Assembly (NCBI GenBank): GCA_018655015.1
Contig: JABIKK010000009.1
Location: 1-64,000, forward strand
Direction: 5' to 3'
DNA from: Candidatus Woesearchaeota archaeon
Lineage (GTDB): Archaea > Nanobdellota > Nanobdellia > SCGC-AAA011-G17 > UBA489
Length of the DNA: 64,000 bases
Shown here: positions 29,631 to 38,532 of the stretch, piece by piece
Numbering within the stretch: position 1 is the stretch's first letter
How the letters are laid out: each line of letters opens with the position of its first letter
Notes under the pieces: model-generated
Seen by the model: only the letters and a program-made list of their open reading frames with translations
Database searches by the model: none
What the model was told of the DNA's origin: nothing
Made by a program: the position numbers and the translations under genes

Positions 29631-29879
29631 CTAGAAGCCTAATCTTTCCCTTGCTTCTTTTTCCGTAAGAAAATTGCCTTTTTTTATTCGTTTTCTTGAT
29701 TCCTCAATAGCAATTACTGCTTTTTTACTTAGTTCTGGATGCGTCTTAGCTTTTTTTAAAACATATAACATTTTTTTAATTACCTCATCATAACTTTCAT
29801 TTTTATATTCCCTAAATCTATCTAACTGAGATTTAGTGCCTTCATGGAGTTTTATTGTGGTGATTTCTTTATTTACCAT
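29631..29879 (-). CDS. Antitoxin (RHH-like)
   Basis: TTIKLHEGTKSQLDRFREYKNESYDEVIKKML; adjacent to relE. Confidence 0.75.
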   Translation of the reverse strand: MVNKEITTIKLHEGTKSQLDRFREYKNESYDEVIKKMLYVLKKAKTHPELSKKAVIAIEESRKRIKKGNFLTEKEARERLGF

Positions 29880-29880
29880 A

Positions 29881-29907
29881 GTATACTTAGGTATACCTAA
29901 TATATTT
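29881..29907 (-). promoter_or_regulatory. TA operator/promoter: GTATAC-TTAG-GTATAC plus TATA box
   Basis: Repeat at 29881-29896 next to the antitoxin ATG; TATA-like TTAAATATATT just upstream on the minus strand. Confidence 0.55.
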
Positions 29908-30020
29908 AACTCTTTTCTTTTTGAAAATATTGCGAAATTGGCCTCCCAAGATAATAGATTTCATAAAATTTACAGAAAAAATATAACAAGTCACTTTAAA
30001 GTTAGATCTAGAAAGCTAGT

Positions 30021-30437
30021 ATGACATTTTTGGGTGATTATTCACTTTCGAGAGGAAAGTGGTTTGGAGGTTTTGGCTTAACCGCTCTTCTGGCAACTGG
30101 ATTGATTAAGAGCAGTTACTTTGATCCTGTGATTTCCCCTGAAGAAAAACCTCCTGTAATTGTTAAAGAGAATGAAAAGGTGAGGGCCCTTATTGAACTA
30201 AGTGAAATTTACAATAGAGGCTTTGGATTTGAAGGAGGAGATTTAATTGAATATACCGGACTTGAAGATGTTGACTCATTTGTTTCTAGCTGGAAAAATT
30301 TGCCAAGAGGAGAACGATATGATGTACTAAGTTCTTTGGTTAAATCACAATTAAGAGATACTGGTTATGATATGAGAGATTTTACAAGGGAAAATCTTGG
30401 AGACGCTATGTTCTTTATGTTGGGGGGTGGGCCTTAA
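30021..30437 (+). CDS. Hypothetical protein with N-terminal hydrophobic segment
   Basis: First gene of an overlapping + strand cluster. Confidence 0.55.
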   Translation: MTFLGDYSLSRGKWFGGFGLTALLATGLIKSSYFDPVISPEEKPPVIVKENEKVRALIELSEIYNRGFGFEGGDLIEYTGLEDVDSFVSSWKNLPRGERYDVLSSLVKSQLRDTGYDMRDFTRENLGDAMFFMLGGGP

Positions 30438-30724
30438 TGGGATTCTTTGAAGGTTTTGGTAGAGCCATGTTTTATGGAGGAATTTTTATTTCCGGTTATG
30501 CTGTTAGTGGATGCATTAGGGAAGATCCACGTTATGACATAGTAAGATATGAAGAAAAACCTTTTTTGATTGATAAAAAATTAAGTGAAAGGGTTGAAAT
30601 TAAGAATGAAAATGGAAAGTTGCAACTTGGCGATTTAGAGTATAGGATTGAAGGTGTTCTTGAAGATGACAGGATGGTGGATTGTGTTAATTCCTTGAAG
30701 GGTAAATGGGGTGTTAAAGAATGA
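30437..30724 (+). CDS. Hypothetical lipoprotein-like small protein
   Basis: Lipobox-like AVSGC; overlapping ends with neighbours. Confidence 0.55.
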   Translation: MGFFEGFGRAMFYGGIFISGYAVSGCIREDPRYDIVRYEEKPFLIDKKLSERVEIKNENGKLQLGDLEYRIEGVLEDDRMVDCVNSLKGKWGVKE

Positions 30725-31707
30725 ATGATCCGGTTCGCTCTGTTTTTGGTATTGATGGATATGGTGGTGGGAGTGTAGCCCTAATGACTCCCGAGCTTGA
30801 AGAGTTAGTTAAGAGTGATTTTAACCTGGAAAAATTTAGAAGTTCCTTGCAAGAACATCAATCACATGAAGCAGAATTGCATAAGGAGATGGTTGCATCT
30901 GTTGAGTCCATTGAGGGATTTAATGAAGTTATTAAACGGGTTAAGAATAGGGCGGGTGGATTAAAGCCATTAAATCGTGGCCTCGTTAGGGCCTTGAAGT
31001 TCGGGCAAGGAAGGTTTTTTGGATTATTAAATGTGGGGGGAATTTTTACTAGAAGTTTAAACAGCTATAGCACGGAAGGTTTAGTTGCAAAGTATTGTGA
31101 TTTCTTTGGAGAACATGCAAGAGACTTTGGTCAACTTTTTTTCCATGTTGTTGAGAGAGAAGGCAGACTTACAGATTATTCAAATGAATTAATCAGAAGA
31201 AATCAGTTTTATCTTGGATCTCAAGAAGCTTTGGATCAAGTAGTTGAAAAAAGATTAAGTGAAAAAGAAATATTATATGACGGTGTTGAAAGTTCTTCTG
31301 AAATATCTAGAGTTGCAAAGAAGGCACTGATTGATAGAGCAAAGTTACAATGTAGTAGTGCAGCAGATTCTAGAAAAATTGCAGGCATGTTAATTACTGA
31401 AAATGAAAGGGCAGTTGAAGAAGTTGGTGGTTTGATTGAATGGTGTGGCGGAATGAAAAATGTTTTGGCACTTGGTAAGGAAAGAATGGATAATTATTGC
31501 AGGCATTTAGAAGAAACGATGGTTGCCTACTTGCAAGCAATTAGCATGAATAGGTGTTTTAGGGATACAAACAATGCAGTTAGCGGGATGGCAAGTGTGA
31601 TGCTTAGTGCTCAAGCTAGTGCAGATGAAGGGATAGATAATATTGTAGATTTTGTTAAGCATAATGGGCTTTATGGTAAACCAATTAACTTCAAAGGATC
31701 ATTGTAA
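30721..31707 (+). CDS. Hypothetical helical protein
   Basis: ATGA overlap with the upstream gene; helical composition. Confidence 0.6.
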   Translation: MNDPVRSVFGIDGYGGGSVALMTPELEELVKSDFNLEKFRSSLQEHQSHEAELHKEMVASVESIEGFNEVIKRVKNRAGGLKPLNRGLVRALKFGQGRFFGLLNVGGIFTRSLNSYSTEGLVAKYCDFFGEHARDFGQLFFHVVEREGRLTDYSNELIRRNQFYLGSQEALDQVVEKRLSEKEILYDGVESSSEISRVAKKALIDRAKLQCSSAADSRKIAGMLITENERAVEEVGGLIEWCGGMKNVLALGKERMDNYCRHLEETMVAYLQAISMNRCFRDTNNAVSGMASVMLSAQASADEGIDNIVDFVKHNGLYGKPINFKGSL

Positions 31708-32297
31708 TGAACTTGGAAAAAATCGTTAGTGATTTAAACTTTATTTCTGGACGTGAAAAAACTAAAACAGAGAATGTAACCTTGGATGTTGGGGCGGTTG
31801 AAGGTGTAAGGGGAGATGAATATGAAATAGCATTAATTGATAGAGGATTTGATTTGAAAATGCCTTTTGTTTTAAATAATGAAATTTCTCAGGTAGTTAG
31901 AAGTTTGTTTAATCCCGAGTTGGGCAAAGGTAAAAATGCTGTTTGTATTTTTGACTGGGTTGTAAAAAATATAAAATATGGTGAAAGGAGACGAGGACGT
32001 CAAGGTTATAGGAACAGTGTTGAAGTTTTTAGAGATCGTGAAGGGGTTTGTGGTGAAATGGCCACACTTTATTTGGTGATGATTAGAACTATAGGACTTA
32101 GAGGAAGTTTTGTTAATGTGGATGTAGACTACACTGGTAAAAGAGTTAATCATGCCTGTGCTATGATTGATCTTTCTGGAAGATACGGAGGTTCTACTCT
32201 TGTCGATCCAGCGTATAGATCCTATGATGTTGCCCACAATAGAGTTAAGCCGTTGACTGATTTTGAAATATTTAAGATGTTTAACAAGTGGAATTGA
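31707..32297 (+). CDS. Transglutaminase-like Cys protease-fold protein
   Basis: REGVCGEMATLYLVMIRTIGLRGSFVNV...NHACAMI...STLVDPAY: Cys-His-Asp triad arrangement. Confidence 0.75.
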   Translation: MNLEKIVSDLNFISGREKTKTENVTLDVGAVEGVRGDEYEIALIDRGFDLKMPFVLNNEISQVVRSLFNPELGKGKNAVCIFDWVVKNIKYGERRRGRQGYRNSVEVFRDREGVCGEMATLYLVMIRTIGLRGSFVNVDVDYTGKRVNHACAMIDLSGRYGGSTLVDPAYRSYDVAHNRVKPLTDFEIFKMFNKWN

Positions 32298-32304
32298 GGA
32301 GTAT

Positions 32305-32709
32305 ATGTCTATCACAATAATCTATAAAAACTTTCCAGTACTAGATATTGAGATGATAGATGAATACACATATGGCTGTTTTGTTGTAGAAGGAAAGCAG
32401 TTCTTAGGGGATCTAAAAATACAAGGTAATAGGGCTAGATACTGGCAAGACCTTGAAGATAGAGACCTTAAAGTAGCACATATTTCTGAGTTGTTGAAGG
32501 AAAACCCCGATGTCTTTGTGATAGGCACTGGTGCAGGTGGCTTGTTAAGGGTTAGTCAGGAAGTTCAAGATTATGTTCTTAGTTGGAAGTTGAATACTGG
32601 AATGAACCCCATAACTCACACTGTAAAAAATACTGAAGCAATTGGAATAATCAATAATGCTGTTAAGACTGGTAAGAAAGTTTGTGCCGTATTGCCTAGT
32701 GGATGTTAA
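32305..32709 (+). CDS. Mth938/DUF498-like domain protein (start corrected to 32305)
   Basis: PDVFVIGTGAGGLLRVSQEV...NTEAIGIINNAVKTGKKVCAVL; GAGGAG SD before ATG 32305. Confidence 0.7.
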   Translation: MSITIIYKNFPVLDIEMIDEYTYGCFVVEGKQFLGDLKIQGNRARYWQDLEDRDLKVAHISELLKENPDVFVIGTGAGGLLRVSQEVQDYVLSWKLNTGMNPITHTVKNTEAIGIINNAVKTGKKVCAVLPSGC

Positions 32710-32750
32710 TCTTTTGTTTTTAAACTAATATTGGTGATAGGAATTAAATT

Positions 32751-33119
32751 ATGGAAGAAACTATTGAACTAAGAGCAATTCTAAGAAAGACTTTAGTTGA
32801 TGCCATACCTGAATTGGATAGTGATGTTGATGAAAGTTTTATTCCCCCAATTACTTTGAATTCTCTGGGATTTGTAATTAAATATTTAGATGAAAGGGAT
32901 GGATCAATTCAAGATGCCCTGCCTATAAGACATATTCATTCGGCTGTTGTCCAAGGTGCTAAAGATATTACCCACGCATATCCTTTTGTTAGAAAAACTC
33001 CAGAAAAATTGAGTGAAAGTGAAAGAGAATTATATCCCTCATTAATAAAGGCTAGAGATGGGCTGAAAAAGGCTGGAAGAATTATTGAAGGTGTGTTTGG
33101 AAACAAATATAAAGCTTAA
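32751..33119 (+). CDS. Hypothetical protein
   Basis: Complete ORF in the + strand run. Confidence 0.55.
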   Translation: MEETIELRAILRKTLVDAIPELDSDVDESFIPPITLNSLGFVIKYLDERDGSIQDALPIRHIHSAVVQGAKDITHAYPFVRKTPEKLSESERELYPSLIKARDGLKKAGRIIEGVFGNKYKA

Positions 33120-33125
33120 TTCTGG

Positions 33126-33422
33126 TTGTTTGATATGGCAAGATTAATATTTTTTGGAGATGAAAGATGTCCTTACTGTAAGAAGGCTTTGGATTCTTTA
33201 AGGGGTAAAGATTTTGAACATGTTTTAGTTCCTGTTGATATTCCAAGAGAAGAAAGAGCTGAAGTTCGTTATCTTGGTGGGGCTCCAGAAGCTAGAGGTA
33301 AAAGTTTTGGAGAACTTTTTGGCGGAGATTTGGGCATTCCTAAAGCTGTTCTAATTGTTGATGGAAAAGCTACAGTGCTAATGAGTTCTGATGAAGTAAT
33401 AGAATACGCTTCTAAGTTATAA
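33126..33422 (+). CDS. Glutaredoxin-like protein
   Basis: IFFGDERCPYCKKALDSL (CPYC). Confidence 0.75.
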   Translation: MFDMARLIFFGDERCPYCKKALDSLRGKDFEHVLVPVDIPREERAEVRYLGGAPEARGKSFGELFGGDLGIPKAVLIVDGKATVLMSSDEVIEYASKL

Positions 33423-33798
33423 TTTTGTCTTCTGGGCATTCGCCTTCGGTCCAATGTGAAACAGTTTCGTCCTTACATGCATTACAACTATTAGAATATG
33501 TGTTTGCACAAGGGTAAACTAAACAATTTGTTGTTTCTTTAAACCATCCACAAACTGGTTGATAAATTTCAATACATGCATCAACATTTCTTTGGTCGTT
33601 TGTACATTCTCCTTCTTCATATATTATTTCATCAAAAGGGGGACATTGTTCAAATTCGCAATTAGGCCCTGTTCTTCCAACCACACTTCCATCGGAACAA
33701 ATCTTTCCTTCAGACGTACATGCTTGTTCAGATGGTTGAATTGTTGTACAACTTGTTAAGATGAATGCTAATGTGAAAAGTAGGATTAAGTATTTCAT
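33412..33798 (-). CDS. Cys-rich (Kazal-like) lipoprotein
   Basis: Lipobox-like FILTSC; GKICSDGSVVGRTGPNCEFEQCPP; QPVCGW...NTYSNSCNAC. Confidence 0.7.
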   Translation of the reverse strand: MKYLILLFTLAFILTSCTTIQPSEQACTSEGKICSDGSVVGRTGPNCEFEQCPPFDEIIYEEGECTNDQRNVDACIEIYQPVCGWFKETTNCLVYPCANTYSNSCNACKDETVSHWTEGECPEDKIIT

Positions 33799-33829
33799 GT
33801 TTTTTTAGAGGTGTTAGTTGTTATTAAAT

Positions 33830-35002
33830 CTATAGTCCTAAAGCCTTAATTAGGATTGTAGCGTATGAGCCTTTCTCTAGGTCGAATTTAATAGCTAACT
33901 TTGTTTTTCTTTCATTTAGATCGTCTTTTTCCTCGGGAATTAGTTCTAGATTTTTAGGAACGATGATTAACTTTCTGTTTCTTGTTTTGAAGAATAGTGT
34001 CCCTATTTTTTTTACCTTTAATTCTTCTTGCTTAATTCCTTCTTTTGAGAGAATCTTTTCTATTACTGCCCTCGTGTAATCATCTTTTATTACCGTATTT
34101 GGTGCGATCATTGGGAGTTCTAGTTCTAAAATTTCATTAAGTTGTTCTTTCTTTATTTCTTTATAAAAATGTAATTTTCCTGCAGCATAATCCAGAGGTA
34201 TTAGTTCTTCTGTTTTTTCTTTTAGAATTAAACTTAAGCATTTATTCCAAATGTAACTTTGGTATGCTGAAACCAATATTTCTTGTTTTAGTTTGTTTAT
34301 TTTTCTAAACGCTTGTAAGTAATTATTTGGGTTTCTTGTTAAATAGTAAACTATTTTCTTTTCTTCATCTAATTTTTGGAAAGGCTGTAAATGTCCAAGA
34401 CATTTCATCCATTTATTCCAACTTTTGTAAATCAACTTATGTGCTTCGTTCTTTTCTGAAGATCTGTTATTTTCTGATGTTAGATATAACTTCAGTGCAG
34501 TTTCATAATCATCTTTCATTAATCTTTTTGCAATGAACCCTTCTCTACTTAGGTCTTCTCCAAACCTCTGAGAGTCGAAGTAATTAGGAATTCCAGAAAT
34601 TTTTATTTTTTTTACGTTTGATTTTATTTTTTCTACATCTTTTTTTGATAAATCTCTTAATGTTACTGTAAATTTATTGCCCTTTAGGTCTCCACTTTTT
34701 AATGGTTTTAGAGAACATCCTATTTTTTTTAATGCAATAGACGGGGTTTGGAAGTCTGTCCTATCTGTTCTGTTTGTTTTTATTGAAATTAGTTGGGTTG
34801 TTACTGCGATTTTATCTTTTATTCCTGCGTGGTCTATCTCTCTATAGGAAACTTTTAGCTTTCTTGCAATTGTTTTTTTAGCCTGGACTAAGTCTATATC
34901 TCTTTTCTTTAGTTCGAAGATAGTGTAAGGCCCATTCTTCTTCAACTTAACTAATGGGATTTCCTCTACTTCAAAGTCCTCTGGGATCTGCTTTATTCTC
35001 AT
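33830..35002 (-). CDS. truD: tRNA pseudouridine synthase TruD
   Basis: HAGIKDKIAVTTQ catalytic Asp motif, IPNYFDSQRFGE. Confidence 0.93.
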   Translation of the reverse strand: MRIKQIPEDFEVEEIPLVKLKKNGPYTIFELKKRDIDLVQAKKTIARKLKVSYREIDHAGIKDKIAVTTQLISIKTNRTDRTDFQTPSIALKKIGCSLKPLKSGDLKGNKFTVTLRDLSKKDVEKIKSNVKKIKISGIPNYFDSQRFGEDLSREGFIAKRLMKDDYETALKLYLTSENNRSSEKNEAHKLIYKSWNKWMKCLGHLQPFQKLDEEKKIVYYLTRNPNNYLQAFRKINKLKQEILVSAYQSYIWNKCLSLILKEKTEELIPLDYAAGKLHFYKEIKKEQLNEILELELPMIAPNTVIKDDYTRAVIEKILSKEGIKQEELKVKKIGTLFFKTRNRKLIIVPKNLELIPEEKDDLNERKTKLAIKFDLEKGSYATILIKALGL

Positions 35003-35086
35003 TTTTTAGAGGGAAATTTAGTAGTTTATAAATTGTTATAAGGCATCAAACTAGGATTTATATACCTCTATAAGTGTCTAAGAGGT

Positions 35087-35854
35087 GTGAAGGACCTAAT
35101 CTATATTGCTGGACCGTGTGCTGTTGAAAGCTTAGATCAAATAATGAGTATAGGTAGGGCTGTGAAAGATGTGGGAGCTACGCATCTTAGATTTATGTTA
35201 TACAAACCAAGGACCAATCCTGGGAGTTTTCAGGGAGTGGGTGATGAAGGCCTTGGTTGGACAGGGGAAGTTAGAGAGAATGTGGGTTTACCACTTGTTA
35301 CAGAGGTTTTAGATACAAGGGACGTTAGAAAACTTGCAGATTATTTTGATATTTTGCAAATAGGTAGTAGGAATTCTCAGAACTTTGCACTCATTAAAGA
35401 AGTTGGGAATGTTGCAAGAGAACTTGGCGTAGGAGTTATTCTAAAAAGAGGAGCAAGTAACACTGTTGATGAATGGTGGGGTGCATATAATTATCTTGAA
35501 ATGGATCCTGTGAATCCTGGAGAAGTTTATATGTGTGAAAGGGGTGTTAGGTCTGCAACAAATCCTGGCCCAAAAGGAAATATTTTGGATTTGAGTGCTG
35601 TCCCTCTTCTCAATACAGTTTGTCACAATGTAATTGTTGATCCAAGTCATGGTACTGGAAAAAGCTCTTTAGTTGAACGCATGTCTCTTGCTGCAGTTGC
35701 TGCTGGTGCCGATGGTTTGGAAATTGAAGTCCATACTAACCCATTAAAATCAAAAAGTGATCCTTACCAAGCTATAACTCCTGATGAATTTGGTGAAGTT
35801 GTAAGGAAATGCAACATATTTAGACGAGCTTTTGAAGAAGCCTACAGGGAATAA
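35087..35854 (+). CDS. DAHP synthase-like enzyme (GTG start)
   Basis: IAGPCAVES, QIGSRNSQNFALIKEVG, VILKRGASNTVDEWW, VDPSHGTGK; TATA TTTATATA and AGAGGTG SD upstream. Confidence 0.85.
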   Translation: MKDLIYIAGPCAVESLDQIMSIGRAVKDVGATHLRFMLYKPRTNPGSFQGVGDEGLGWTGEVRENVGLPLVTEVLDTRDVRKLADYFDILQIGSRNSQNFALIKEVGNVARELGVGVILKRGASNTVDEWWGAYNYLEMDPVNPGEVYMCERGVRSATNPGPKGNILDLSAVPLLNTVCHNVIVDPSHGTGKSSLVERMSLAAVAAGADGLEIEVHTNPLKSKSDPYQAITPDEFGEVVRKCNIFRRAFEEAYRE

Positions 35855-35933
35855 TATTAATACTCTTTTGAGACAAGCAAAGCAAAGTATATTTTGCATT
35901 GGATAAACATTTAATAGTTTCTTTTGTTCTTGG

Positions 35934-37526
35934 ATGTTTATGAGTCCTGGTTGCAAGTTTATTATTGTTACTGGGGGAGTTTTATCTGGGCTGGGCAAAG
36001 GTGTTGCTGCTGCCTCTATTGGACATTTGTTAGCAGATGGTAGAAAGATTGTTCCAATTAAGTTAGATGGTTATTTGAATGTTGATCCTGGAACAATGAA
36101 TCCTATTGAACATGGTGAAGTTTTTGTTTTAGATGATGGTTCTGAAGTTGATATGGACTTTGGGCATTATGAAAGATTCTTAGGTATTAAATGTAAATCT
36201 GAATGGAATTTAACTATGGGGAAAGTGTTTGATGAGATTAGGAAAAAGGAAAGAAGGGGAGATTTTCTTGGAAAAACTGTGCAGTACATACCACATGTAA
36301 CTGGATTTATTAAAAATAAATTTCATGAAATCAGTGGAAAAGAAAATGCAGATGTTATGTTAATTGAAGTTGGTGGGACAGTTGGAGATATTGAGAATGA
36401 ACTTTATATTGAAGCCTGTAGACAATTGAAGAAGGACGTTGGAAAAGATAATGTTTTGTATGTGCATTTGACATATGTTCCTATTCCTTCTGGGGTCTGT
36501 GAGCAAAAATCTAAACCTACACAACAATCTGTTAACCAGTTAAGAAGTAGGGGGATTAATCCAGATATTATTATTGGAAGATGTAGTCAACATTTAACAC
36601 CAAATGTAAAAGAGAAAATTGCAACATTCTGTGATATTGATAAGAATGCTGTTATTACTGGGCTAGATGTGAATAATATTTATGACATTCCTAAAGTATT
36701 TCACTCTGAGGGTGTTGGTAAAATAGTTGGTGAACACTTTGGTTTTGGTGAATTGCCGTATAATTCTTTTTGGAAAGAAACTCTTGAGAAAGAAGCTGAT
36801 AAGAAAATCAAGGTTGCAATTTGTGGAAAATATACGAGTTTAGGGGATTCCTATGCATCTGTTATTGAGGCTTTAGATCATGCTGGGGCTAATTTAGGCA
36901 CTAAGATTGAGCCTGTTTGGATTGAAACAACTGATGTTGAGAATGGGGAAGTTAACCATAAGATGATGGGGATTGATGGAGTAATTGTTCCTGGAGGATT
37001 TGGTTCAAGAGGTTCTGAGGGTAAAATTAATGTGATTAAACATTGTAGGGAAAATAATATTCCATTCTTAGGTCTTTGTTATGGTATGCAGTTGGCTGTT
37101 GTTGATTATGCAAGGAATGTTGCAGGTTTAAGTGGAGCAAATAGTTCTGAAGTTGAACCCAAGACACCTAATCCTGTAATTGATTTATTGCCTGAACAAA
37201 AAGATGTTTCTGAAAAAGGTGCTACAATGAGACTTGGCGGATATGATATTAATGTTAAAGAAGGAAGTTTAGCTGAAGGAATTTATGGAAAACTTGCAAG
37301 ATTAAGATTTAGACATAGGTGGGAAATTAATCCAGATTATGTAGAGAAACTAAAAAATGCAGGACTTGTTTTTTCTGGTTATTCGCCCGATGAAAGAATA
37401 ATGCAAATATTAGAATTGCCTGAACATAAATTCTTTATGGCAACGCAAGCTCATCCAGAATTAACTTCCAAATTAGAAAAGCCAGATGGATTGTTTTTTA
37501 ATTTTGTTAAAAGTTGTTTGAATTAA
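35934..37526 (+). CDS. pyrG: CTP synthase
   Basis: VTGGVLSGLGKGVAAASIG, GGTVGDIE, PGGFGSRG, FLGLCYGMQLAVV. Confidence 0.97.
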   Translation: MFMSPGCKFIIVTGGVLSGLGKGVAAASIGHLLADGRKIVPIKLDGYLNVDPGTMNPIEHGEVFVLDDGSEVDMDFGHYERFLGIKCKSEWNLTMGKVFDEIRKKERRGDFLGKTVQYIPHVTGFIKNKFHEISGKENADVMLIEVGGTVGDIENELYIEACRQLKKDVGKDNVLYVHLTYVPIPSGVCEQKSKPTQQSVNQLRSRGINPDIIIGRCSQHLTPNVKEKIATFCDIDKNAVITGLDVNNIYDIPKVFHSEGVGKIVGEHFGFGELPYNSFWKETLEKEADKKIKVAICGKYTSLGDSYASVIEALDHAGANLGTKIEPVWIETTDVENGEVNHKMMGIDGVIVPGGFGSRGSEGKINVIKHCRENNIPFLGLCYGMQLAVVDYARNVAGLSGANSSEVEPKTPNPVIDLLPEQKDVSEKGATMRLGGYDINVKEGSLAEGIYGKLARLRFRHRWEINPDYVEKLKNAGLVFSGYSPDERIMQILELPEHKFFMATQAHPELTSKLEKPDGLFFNFVKSCLN

Positions 37527-37925
37527 TTATCTTTTTGTGTAGTGTTTATCTCTTGGAGGAGAAACGCAAAAATATCCAAATTCTTTAAAAGCTCTTGGAG
37601 GTTCTTCCCTTGTATTAAATGCCCTAGAATCTTTTGCTGAATAGGTGTATCTGTTTCCGCCAACTTCTATACTGGTGGGGGCACACCCATGTTCGATAAT
37701 TATTCTGGGGTTGATTCCTTTAATTTTTAAACCTGGTTGCATTGATTCCCAATCTGATACAGAATCTAACCTTTGTAATGAAGCAGATAGAACAAGATCA
37801 GTCAGGTCTTTTTGTCCGTTAGGAAGAAAAAATCTAAATTTAACACTTCTTGGGACCGAAGGACTATTTGTTGCCTTTTCAGCTCCATGACCATTTCCAT
37901 TCCTAAATAAATTCATATCAAACAC
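37527..37925 (-). CDS. Hypothetical protein
   Basis: Complete ORF directly convergent with pyrG. Confidence 0.5.
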   Translation of the reverse strand: MFDMNLFRNGNGHGAEKATNSPSVPRSVKFRFFLPNGQKDLTDLVLSASLQRLDSVSDWESMQPGLKIKGINPRIIIEHGCAPTSIEVGGNRYTYSAKDSRAFNTREEPPRAFKEFGYFCVSPPRDKHYTKR

Positions 37926-37982
37926 TTCATGTAATTACTAGAACCATTCTGTAGTTGTAACTGGTATATAAATTTTATGAAG

Positions 37983-38006
37983 AAAAAATGTGGCGGTTGG
38001 ACCGCC
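37983..38006 (-). terminator. Intrinsic-terminator-like hairpin downstream of 38014..38400
   Basis: Minus strand GGCGGT-CCA-ACCGCC followed by ACATTTTTTC. Confidence 0.6.
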
Positions 38007-38013
38007 GGTTTGT

Positions 38014-38400
38014 TTATTCTTTACTGACTGCGAAACTTCCATTACCGGTGTATCTTAATAAATTAAGTCCTGCAATAGCTCCAAGTCTGAATAGAATATC
38101 TATCATTCTCATTGGATTTTCAACGTCTTTAATGTGGACTGTTAAAATCGCAACTGCTAGAATGATTATTAATGGCCATACTGCATATTTAACCTTGAAT
38201 CCTACGACAAGTGCGATTCCGAAAACAATTTCTGAAAGGATTAAAATCCATCCAAATAAAGCTGCACTTGGGAAACCGAGGCCACCTAGCATGCCAATGA
38301 TCATATCTGGATTCATTAGTTTAGAAATTCCTGGAATTAGGAATAATAAACCGAGTAGTACTCTCATGAATGTTATTGAATTGTCATTTCCATTACTCAT
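38014..38400 (-). CDS. DoxX-family membrane protein
   Basis: LLGLLFLIPGISKLMNPDMI...SEIVFGIALVVGFKVKYA. Confidence 0.75.
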   Translation of the reverse strand: MSNGNDNSITFMRVLLGLLFLIPGISKLMNPDMIIGMLGGLGFPSAALFGWILILSEIVFGIALVVGFKVKYAVWPLIIILAVAILTVHIKDVENPMRMIDILFRLGAIAGLNLLRYTGNGSFAVSKE

Positions 38401-38532
38401 AGCTCTCCCCCCTTAATTGATACTTATCATTAGTTATCTCCCTTTAAAAATGTTATATTTAACTTAACAATGGTTTTATAATTTGTTTATAAATGGACAA
38501 AATTTATATATCTTAATTGCTTAAATAAATAA

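Noticed and set aside
31872-32315. 147-aa minus ORF
   Set aside because: It is antisense to the transglutaminase-like gene and has compositionally shadow-like Ser/Ile/Asn-rich sequence.
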